14,971 bases of DNA from Mansonella perstans (lineage: Eukaryota; Nematoda; Chromadorea; Rhabditida; Onchocercidae), in the NCBI GenBank assembly GCA_037074765.1, contig JBAMDO010000486.1, forward strand, positions 1 to 14,971. The letters run 5' to 3'. Position 1 is the first letter of the stretch; the number at the start of each line of letters is the position of its first letter. Position numbers and translations under genes: made by a program. The notes below the pieces were generated by a model. The model worked only from the letters and a program-made list of their open reading frames with translations. It ran no database searches and was not told the origin of the DNA. Positions 1-14,971 of the stretch are shown one piece after another.

Positions 1-72
1 TGAATTTTGAATTCAACAAACTTCATTTCCAGAAAGCGAAAAAACTTTACTTTAAAGATTGAATATTTATGC

Positions 73-156
73 TAATCACATATATTGATAATTATGAATG
101 ATAATATAATTAAATTTGTAATCACATATATTGACAATTATGAGTGATAATATAAT
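73..156. repeat. Two-copy tandem repeat, 46-bp period
   Basis: 38-bp copies at 73-110 and 119-156, both beginning TAATCACATATATTGA, differ at two positions. An 8-bp AT spacer separates them. Recent local duplication; no function visible. Confidence 0.9.
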
Positions 157-724
157 GAAAAAAAAATAGGTAATATCGATCGATGTTCATCATAATAAAA
201 ATAATAATAGCTAAAACTGGCATATTTTTGTTTATTTTTGAAACATAAAAAAATCTTATTTAACTCAGAAAATCTTTCGAATTTCTGAGCAGCATTGTTA
301 GCACCTCATTAATTTGTCCAACATATTTCTAAAATAAAATGATTTCGTCGAGAATGACAAGATTGTCACAATCGTAGTCGTAATCGCTGTAATAATAGTA
401 GTTAGTGATATCAGTAACAAGTTATTAAACAATAACCTTGACCATTTTTGAAGCAAAAGATAATTCATGGATTATGATATGGCATATACAACTCATAGAT
501 TATGGCATAATCAGTCAGTTCCAAACTTATTTTCATCAAGTACCATCTTCTATCTAACGGTTTTTGTTTTGTTTGCAACTGGGACTATAAGGTTTAAAAG
601 TAATAAATTCGGTTGTTTTGAAATTTCGAAAGCAATATTTTATATCGATATTGCTGTATTTCATGAAATGCATTGTTATTACTGTAATTTAAGTTATCTT
701 TTTCATTTTTAGTGTTTATTTCTG
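157..724. other. AT-rich spacer without a recognisable gene
   Basis: Contains a plus-strand 81-codon reading frame at 467-712 with no recognisable domain and no splice context. A minus-strand frame without a start also runs through about 300-135. Neither is convincing. The 10-bp palindrome ATCGATCGAT lies at 175-184 and recurs at 1643-1652. Confidence 0.6.
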
Positions 725-1215
725 CAATTAAATAAAAGAAGCAGATACATATAATGTTTTTCGAGCATAGAATCTGATATCTGTGATCTGGGCTCTACCA
801 ACTTTCATTAGTTTGTGTTGCAACTTCAACTAAACACGCAATTTTCTTGTTATCCTGTTTGCCAAGCTTAGGTATTTCTATAAGAAGAATATTAGTAATT
901 TTGCGACCAACAGCTTTGTAGCTAGCTAAAAATTTGCTTTTTTAAGTCAGGATCAGAGCATATCATATCTTGCCTAACTTGCTCTAATTGTTTTTTAGCA
1001 AATTCTATCTGCTTTGCTATATATTTCCTGGCTTTTCCTTTAACCTTATATAAATGACAAATATTTGTATGAACGTCGTCTTAGGTTGCAATCAATTAGG
1101 TCATTTAGGTTGCGGTCAAATGCCCTTATTTTAATTCTTCTTGCTTTTGTGAAATATGCATTCTACTATCTCATCGTTCTTTGTCAGCACACTTTTCAGC
1201 ATACTTTTCTAGCAA
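725..1215 (-). pseudogene. Decayed IS110-family transposase relic, probably of Wolbachia origin
   Basis: Read on the minus strand, the segment gives IS110-like protein in pieces broken by frameshifts and stops. Up to about 1083: a DSRM-like piece and FDRNLNDLIDCNLRRR, resembling the arginine-rich segment before the central helix. 1080-922: HLYKVKGKARKYIAKQI, then KKQLEQVRQDM and SDPDLKKQI, like the family's central coiled helix. 929-795: KAVGRKITNILLIEIPKLG, then DNKKIACLVEVATQTNES, like the helix-hairpin-helix of Transposase_20. 799-728: GRAQITDIRFYARKTLYVSA, like the C-terminal motif. IS110 recombinases are about 300-400 residues, so this is roughly the C-terminal half and is dead. The homology is recognised by eye. 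Wolbachia origin is inferred from AT-rich codons and the probable filarial host. Confidence 0.75.
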
Positions 1216-2428
1216 TTTATATATTCTTTATATAAAGCAATTTATATAAAGATATATATATATACTTTTTTTTTCTTATATCAAATTGATATTTTAAAAA
1301 ATTCGAAATTTTTTCTTTAAATATATCTTTTCTTAATGAATTATTTCGATAATTGATAGCTGTATTAATTGATGAGGTATGAAATAAATATCAATTGTTC
1401 AGTTGATATTGATCATCAAATCGATGCATCATTCAAAAAAGAATTCATTGGGAGTTTCATTTGGGAGAATTCATTGGGATTAGAAAGTAATCCAAAAATA
1501 TTTGATAAATTTTAAGCAAAGAAGAACTGGTTTAATTATTCATCGTAACAATCATAGTAATTTTTAAATTTTCATTTAATTTTATTTTCAAATGAATCAT
1601 TTTTAGTGATTTCCACTGCTTAAAAATAATGACTATTGATTGATCGATCGATTATTTAATTAATTGACTGATTGATTGATTGAAGATTTATGTTTTAGCG
1701 TAAGTGAATATGGTTAAAGTTAATGTTCCGCTGATGAAATAATAAATGTTTCACAGTGTAAATTTTTTTCATTTAATTTTTGATATTTCGAAAAAAACTA
1801 AATTTTACAATCGTTTTTTTTCATAAATTTTCAGTAATAAATTTTTATTCAGTAATATTTTATTTCGTTTTCTTTTTTTTTCAAATGATACCAACATCGA
1901 TTGTATATATTTATTTTTTAAACATTCAATATTTTTTCAAATTTTTAAATTGAAATTCAAGGAAGTGAAAAAATGCTGTGAAATTTCAAAATTTTTTTAA
2001 TTCAAAAAATTTCACCAATTTTTCTAACTTAAAAAAAAATTCAATTAAAACTTAAAAAATAAATAACGATTAAAAATTTCGTTTAGCAAAACAAACATCA
2101 GTATTCGTTACATGAAATTGACAGTAGTTTTTTTTTTTGAATTTAAATTTCAAATTTAGCTTGTTTTTGCTTAATTTTTTAATGCATCAAACTTTTTGAA
2201 ACTTTTCCAGTTTTGCAGACAATGTGTGGGGAAGGAAAAAACAGTTTAGCTTTTCATTGTAAAATTTATCGCTACAATAGTTCGCATCTTTCACAATTAC
2301 TTCAATACTTCTATAAATGAAAAAATTTAGCATTTTAAAAATAGTTAAGTCAAATTCTATAAATATTTTTGGAAATTTTGAAATTAAATTACATTTTTAA
2401 TTTAAATTAAAATAAGATGCAAAAAAAA
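1216..2428. other. AT-rich spacer with small repeats
   Basis: Holds a TA run at 1251-1264, an inverted repeat with perfect 8-bp arms (AATATCAA/TTGATATT) at 1387-1410, a 13-bp direct repeat GAATTCATTGGGA at 1441 and 1467, and a GATT/GATC-rich stretch at 1636-1683. Long A/T homopolymers fill 1760-2160. A 32-codon frame at 2222-2320 directly follows TTTTGCAG, but nothing supports it as a gene. Confidence 0.6.
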
Positions 2429-2480
2429 GAAAAATTGAAAGATAGGGAGAAAAATTGAAAGGAAAGGAAATTGAAAGAAT
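2429..2480. repeat. Purine-rich short tandem repeat
   Basis: GAAAAATTGAAAG occurs at 2429-2441 and 2449-2461, followed by GGAAAGGAAATTGAAAG. A 20-bp period on a G/A-only strand. No coding sense. Confidence 0.75.
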
Positions 2481-2999
2481 TAGGATAAATGTAAAGATGA
2501 AGAAGGTCAATTATTGAAGAATGTAAAATGTCAACTGAAGAGTTTGACCTTTAAACTGGTCATTTCTGGCATTTTTTTTAACCCTTATTATTATTCACTT
2601 TCGAATTTGACCATACTTTTATCACTCCATCTCCTCACTCCTCTGTTCATTCTTCTATTATAACAAGATAAACCTCCGACTTCTCATCATTTTCATCCTT
2701 TCTAATCGTATTTCTTCAAAAGTTTAATATTGTCATTTATTGATAAGAGCATATAACAATTCCTTATCAGTTAATTTCATTTATTGCTTTTTATCATTAT
2801 CTCTTTATGATTCATCTCTCCTCACCTTTAAATTGATCTTATTACTTGTCTGAATAACTTCTAAAGATATGTCTATTTAACTTTGTTTATTTAGTTATGT
2901 TTATTCAGTTTAAAATATTTAATTTAATATATGTATTAAAAATTGATCGTAAGCGACGTAAAATATTCAATAATAAAAATATAAATTTGACGCATAATT
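2481..2999. other. AT-rich spacer, no gene seen
   Basis: Pyrimidine-rich patches (CTCC/TCATC) at about 2620-2700 and AT-rich filler elsewhere. I see no coding frame with conserved motifs and no structured RNA. Confidence 0.6.
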
Positions 3000-3029
3000 A
3001 ATTATACGTATAATTTTCATGTACATGAA
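3000..3029. repeat. Two abutting perfect palindromes
   Basis: AATTATACGTATAATT (3000-3015, 16 bp) is followed without a gap by TTCATGTACATGAA (3016-3029, 14 bp). Both are exact. Function unknown; dimeric protein-binding sites or cruciform-prone DNA are possible. Confidence 0.9.
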
Positions 3030-3328
3030 CTAATACGTAAAGTATTCGTTGCTAAATTATTAAAAATTGTTCATTACGAAAACATAGATAAATAAGAAGC
3101 GTTATGTGTTGTATATGCAAATGCATATATTTGGTATAAAAAATAATAAAATGTAAATATGACGTACGTGAACTAAAAAAACGTGAAGTATTTAGCGTCT
3201 TATAAATGCTCTTTTCTTGTCCTGTCAAAAAAATGATAGATTTACGGTTCAATATTAATATTCTAATACACGTGTTAGCAAATCGATTCATCATCCGATT
3301 TAGCTAAGACAGCAGAAATATAATTTTA
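3030..3328. other. Spacer with small inverted repeats
   Basis: Holds the stem TATATGCA-AA-TGCATATA at 3112-3129, an ACGTACGT palindrome near 3163 and CACGTG near 3272. A minus-strand 80-codon frame spanning 3294-3052 has no recognisable domain, so I do not call it a gene. Confidence 0.55.
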
Positions 3329-3476
3329 AGTATGTATGTATGTGTGTCGGTGTGTGTATATGTGTATGTATGTATTTATATCTGTGTGTATGTACGTATT
3401 TACGTATGCACGCATGTGTTTATATATATATGTGTGTGTGTATGTGTGTGTGTGTGTGTGTGTATGTTTGTGTATG
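3329..3476. repeat. TATG/TG microsatellite
   Basis: About 150 bp of alternating TATG, TG and TA units, with the purest TG run at about 3432-3463. Alternating purine-pyrimidine DNA like this can adopt Z-form. The long plus-strand frame through it is an artefact of the repeat. Confidence 0.95.
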
Positions 3477-3690
3477 ATTTAAAAAATATCAAAGCTAATT
3501 GCAATTTTGTTTCCTTATAAATATTTTCTCCATTATTGATTAATCTTTTCTTTTTTTTTCCCGATATTTCCTATCAGTTATCTCGAAAAGGTAGGATTGT
3601 TTTAGTATTGTCTAGAATATACAAATATGATATAGGATATGGCAAAATGTGAAATGATTAATTCTTCACCATAATAAACATAGCTTCATC
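3477..3690. other. AT-rich spacer between two repeat arrays
   Basis: No gene, motif or structured element recognised. Contains a short poly-T tract at about 3549-3559. Confidence 0.6.
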
Positions 3691-4112
3691 ATAATTTTCG
3701 TCATTTGAATCATTTTCATAATATTGATAATTTTTATCATAATATTAATTATTTACTATGATAATCATTTTTATCATAACAATCTTTTCATCACCATAAT
3801 AATAATTTTCATTATAATATTCTTTTCATCATAATAGCCCTTTTCATCACAATAATCATTTTCATCATAATTATCATTTTTGCTAATTCAGTCATTTTCT
3901 TCACAATAATCATTTTTGCCATAATTATCATTTTCGTTAGTTCAATTATTTTCACCATAATTATCATTTTCGTTAGTTCAATTATTTTCACCATAGTTAT
4001 CATTTTCGCTAGTTCAGTCATTTTCACCATAATTATCATTTTCCCTAGTTCAGTTATTTTGAGTAGTTCAGTCATTTTCATCGCTAGTTCAGTCATTTTC
4101 ATCTTTTCTAGA
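3691..4112. repeat. Degenerate minisatellite, 18-21 bp units and 36-bp higher-order period
   Basis: Left part: variants of TCATAATAATCATTTTCA. Right part: a longer unit starting ATTTTCACCATA and ending GTTAGTTCA, at 3948, 3984, 4020 and 4056 (36 bp apart), then half-units at 4074 and 4095. Because unit lengths are multiples of three, the minus strand stays open for 103 codons (4123-3812), reading as repeated KMTELAKMIIMV-like 12-mers. No splice sites, domain or non-repeat sequence supports a gene. Most likely a satellite-driven false frame. Confidence 0.9.
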
Positions 4113-4215
4113 AAATTCATCAAGAGGAAAAATAATAAATTGATTAAATTTAAATCTAAATTAATTAAATTTGAACTTTTTTTTCACTCCATTCCATCCC
4201 ATCCTTCCTTCAGTG

Positions 4216-4350
4216 ATGAATTTCTTACAACCATTTAGCTTTTACTTCTTCCCGTTTCATTTGCTGCATTTCTTTCTCATTCACTTCGACAGCGATCGAT
4301 ACGACAGCGTCCAACAGCGACAACTTTTATCCAATTTCAATTTGCACTAA
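4216..4350 (+). other. Candidate 44-codon frame over a CpG-rich island
   Basis: The ATG at 4216 sits two bases after a long pyrimidine tract ending CCTTCCTTCAG, a good cis- or trans-splice acceptor. The frame reads MNFLQPFSFYFFPFHLLHFF, then a polar end with RYDSVQQRQLL, and stops at 4348. The second half has six CpGs in about 40 bp and the direct repeat CGACAGCG at 4287 and 4302, unlike the surrounding AT-rich DNA. It resembles nothing I know. It could be a small exon, an alternative promoter or 5' exon for the downstream gene, or chance. No good donor follows. Confidence 0.25.
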
Positions 4351-4844
4351 AACTATTGCGCACAAATTTTAAAATTCCTTGAATTTTTTACTTAAAATAT
4401 TTATTTTTGTTGCACAAAGTACTAATTTTTAATTTAATAATTAATTAATTTTTTTTTTTTTTTTGTTTGGTTCAGCATACAAATGTGAATTCACGTTCAT
4501 TTTGAATAATTAGCTAATTTATTAAATATATAGTCAATGCAAAAATTTATGCGCAAATGAATGAATGTATTTGATAGTAGTAATTAATTTGAATTGATTG
4601 TTAATTATAAAATTACAAATCAATGAAAATTTCATGACACTTGTATCATTTGTCATCGATTAAAACTGAAGATGAAGGCGACTAAGAAAGTATGGAAAAA
4701 GCTGAATAATTTTGTTTGATAAGTTGATTAAAGTTGAATGGTCGATGGCAGGTTATATTCGCTTTTTCCTTTTAATTAAATTTTTCTATTTTAATGATTT
4801 GTTTTCTTCGAGAAAAGATTTACGAATATTTGTTACCAGTTAGC
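4351..4844. other. AT-rich spacer, no gene seen
   Basis: A T16 tract (4449-4464) followed by GGTTCAG resembles a splice acceptor, but no open frame follows. A short ATG frame at 4672 ends after 15 codons. Confidence 0.6.
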
Positions 4845-4922
4845 ATTATCGTTATCATGATTATTATTACTATGATCTTAGTTATTGTAACTAATTACTC
4901 ATAAAAACAATAACTTTAATTA

Positions 4923-4975
<53 letters not shown>

Positions 4976-5250
4976 GTTTCACCTCGCTTTATTATTATTG
5001 TTAATTTTTTTTGTCACTTTTTCCAAGATCACTATTATTATTGTTATAAAGCAAGAATGAAAATTATTATTAATACATTTGTTTGTTAATTGTTGTTGTT
5101 GTTACTGTTACTAGCATTCTTATTATTATTGTTATTATTATCATTATTACTGATATTATTTATTATTACTGTTACCATGGTTATTATTATTATAACTATT
5201 TTTATTGTCATTTGTTATTTCATTATTTTTAATATTATTATTATCATGAG
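4845..5250. repeat. ATT/GTT trinucleotide-repeat block with perfect (ATT)17
   Basis: The core at 4925-4975 is an uninterrupted 51-bp ATT array. Around it are degenerate ATT, GTT (5088-5101) and ACT triplets. The leucine/isoleucine-rich plus-strand frame at 5090-5332 is a by-product of the triplets. Confidence 0.95.
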
Positions 5251-5559
5251 TACTGGTAAATTAAAAATAATTTATTTTTACCTTTTCAATTACTTAATAC
5301 ATTCTTTCATTGGTTGCTTTATTATCAAATGATTTTTTCGTTTTCTCTCACTCTTTTTCATTTTCTTTCTTTTCCCATTTCATTACCATTCAAAATTTAA
5401 ATCAAAAATTATAATTAATTAATTGTCAAATTTACAAATGCTATTTTGTAAATTTTTTATAACTTTTGTTAATTATAATTGTTAATTAATTTAATAGTTA
5501 AATTTACAATGTATGTTTCTTTCTTTTTTGATATTTCATTCGATAATTTATCACAAATT
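5251..5559. other. AT-rich spacer, no gene seen
   Basis: Contains near-repeats of AATTAATTAATTGT-like sequence around 5410-5430 and 5470-5495. No gene or regulatory element recognised. Confidence 0.6.
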
Positions 5560-5613
5560 TCCTTCTGTTCTCTTTTTCTTTTCTCTTTTTTTCTTTTTTT
5601 TTTTTTTTTTTTT
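5560..5613. repeat. Polypyrimidine tract ending in T20
   Basis: A CT-rich run closes with 20 consecutive T at 5594-5613. Confidence 0.9.
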
Positions 5614-5720
5614 ATATTTTTTATTGCAAACAAATTTTTATTCATTTATAATTTTAAAATCAAAATATCAAATCAATCTTCATTGCATTAACATTAATGG
5701 CAGCCAGCTCCTATTCATTT

Positions 5721-5832
5721 TATTTTTTATATTTATTTCAATTTTTCCCTTTTTTCTTTTTTCAATGAAAGAAAGAAGGAAGGAGAGAGAGAAAGAGATG
5801 AAGGGTGAAAGAGAGAGAGAGAGAGTGAGAGT
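5721..5832. repeat. Pyrimidine tract followed by GA-rich purine tract
   Basis: A T/C-rich arm (about 5721-5762) is followed within a few bases by a G/A arm (5766-5831), including AGGAAGGAGAGAGAG and a GA run near 5811-5825. Such strand-asymmetric tracts can form hairpins or triplex DNA. Confidence 0.85.
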
Positions 5833-6364
5833 TCTTTACTTTTTGTCAACAAATGATCATTTCATTCGAAATTTTTAGTTGCTTGTCTTATCGTAGCAGT
5901 GATCAATTTTAGCTTTTTTTCCTATTTTTTTGTTTTTTTGTTTTCGACAAACTTTCAAAAGAAAAAACAAATTTGATCTTTTCCTATTTCATTCCATCTT
6001 TATTTCCGTATACTATTTCTCTTTTCTATTTCAATTTTTGATTTTTATTTCAATTTCAATTTTTATTCCTATTCCTATTATGTTTCTCTTTTTTTTATTT
6101 TTTGATTCCGTTTTTTTCTTATTCCTAAACAAATGGCAATAAATGTAGATTAATAATCTTTGACCGTGATATTACGAAATTTTTTATCATTTTTATCATT
6201 TCTTTAATCGATTTTAATTACCAATTAATTCTTACATAGATATATCCATTAGTTTGCTAGAAGCAATCTGAATCAGATGAAATATCGGGAAATCTTTTTG
6301 AAATCATAATCGAATAAATCAAATAATCATTTTTTGCAGATTAATTAACAGTTTTTTTACTTGA
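5833..6364. other. Pyrimidine- and AT-rich spacer, no gene seen
   Basis: Many T-rich runs and repeated TTTCAATTTT units near 6028-6065. The plus-strand phenylalanine-rich frame at 5930-6142 reflects this composition. Confidence 0.6.
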
Positions 6365-6465
6365 CCGTTACTATTACTGCTACTACTACTGTACTACTAC
6401 CGTACTACTACCACTATACTACTACTATTACACTACTACTATTATACTAGTACTTTTGCTACTAT
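6365..6465. repeat. Imperfect TAC trinucleotide array
   Basis: TACTACTAC-type units with scattered substitutions, ending about 130 bp before the PFKFB start codon. Confidence 0.9.
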
Positions 6466-6474
6466 TATTATATT

Positions 6475-6591
6475 AGGATCAAACGTCATCCGAAAGCGCA
6501 AAAATATCCATTAGCGCATTTTTATGTGTTAGTTAAAAAAAAAAAAAAAAAGGAAAGGAAAGAGAAAGAGAATATCCCATAAGTTGATCGA
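6475..6591 (+). promoter_or_regulatory. Possible PFKFB 5' UTR with trans-splice acceptor
   Basis: TATATTAG (AG at 6475-6476) is the nearest reasonable acceptor upstream of the ATG and would leave a 115-nt leader. The leader is less AT-rich at its start (CAAACGTCATCCGAAAGCGC) and then carries A17 at 6535-6551. Nematode mRNAs often receive a spliced leader here. Other AGs at 6514 and 6530 are possible. Inference only. Confidence 0.25.
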
Positions 6592-14699
<8,108 letters not shown>

Positions 14700-14971
14700 G
14701 TAAGTTATCAATGTATAAATTTCTTTTTATACATTTTCTTTTTTAATAGGTATTTAAAAAGTATTGAATTTTTAATAGTTAATCAATTGTAAGCTCGAAA
14801 CTAATTTTAAAAATGCAACAAAATAATTAACAAAAATTTAAATGATTAAAATTAAGCAAATATAATGCCCAAAAAAAAATAAGTATTAATCAAATCCTGG
14901 ATTTTGAATTAATTACATCAAAAAAAAAAAACATTCCATTGAATTATAATTGAAAATGTTTGGAAATTCAA
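14700..14971 (+). other. Start of PFKFB intron 12
   Basis: Opens with GTAAGT and continues as AT-rich DNA to the window edge. No acceptor with following homology is seen, so the last coding exon lies outside. Confidence 0.8.

Noticed and set aside
467..712. 81-codon plus-strand frame
   Set aside because: No recognisable domain, no splice or start context, and it overlaps the AT-rich flank of the minus-strand IS110 relic.
2222..2320. 32-codon frame directly after TTTTGCAG
   Set aside because: Too short, with no domain, no following donor and no compositional contrast. Noted only as chance-level.
3332..3520. Cysteine/valine/tyrosine-rich plus-strand frame
   Set aside because: It is a translation of the TATG/TG microsatellite.
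3691..4112. CRISPR-like array
   Set aside because: Units are contiguous and degenerate with no unique spacers, and the locus is eukaryotic.
4672..4689. Possible alternative first exon ATG AAG GCG ACT AAG AAA with GTATGG donor
   Set aside because: It ends in phase 0, but PFKFB exon 2 needs a phase 1 donor, so it cannot join in frame.
5090..6142. Several leucine- or phenylalanine-rich plus-strand frames
   Set aside because: All arise from triplet repeats and poly-pyrimidine tracts; no non-repeat coding sequence.

Overview
The window is about 80% A+T eukaryotic nuclear DNA from an animal. Two things point to a nematode, probably a filarial (spirurid) worm. The first is the one clear gene, a metazoan-type fructose-2,6-bisphosphate enzyme split into small exons by AT-rich introns of about 260-1400 bp. 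The second is the decayed relic of a bacterial IS110-type transposase, which fits the old Wolbachia fragments common in filarial chromosomes. The species assignment is inference.

Layout. Positions 1-6480 hold no intact gene that I can support. A broken IS110-family transposase lies on the minus strand at about 725-1215. AT-rich spacer follows to 3.3 kb, with two adjacent perfect palindromes at 3000-3029. From 3.3 to 6.5 kb there is a dense run of simple repeats: TATG/TG, a TCATTTTC-type minisatellite with a 36-bp period, (ATT)17, poly-T, GA-rich and TAC arrays. A small CpG-rich island at about 4285-4330 sits inside a 44-codon reading frame.

From 6592 to the right edge, on the plus strand, is a 6-phosphofructo-2-kinase/fructose-2,6-bisphosphatase gene (PFKFB). 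I resolve 12 coding exons totalling 1326 nt, or 442 codons. They start with a 19-nt first coding exon and run through the kinase domain (exons 2-7) and the phosphatase domain (exons 8-12). The catalytic residues I can compare by eye are all present. Only a short C-terminal tail should lie beyond the window.

The enzyme makes and destroys fructose-2,6-bisphosphate, the signal that switches glycolysis and gluconeogenesis at phosphofructokinase-1 and fructose-1,6-bisphosphatase. The introns contain only AT-rich filler, microsatellites and several diverged tandem duplications.
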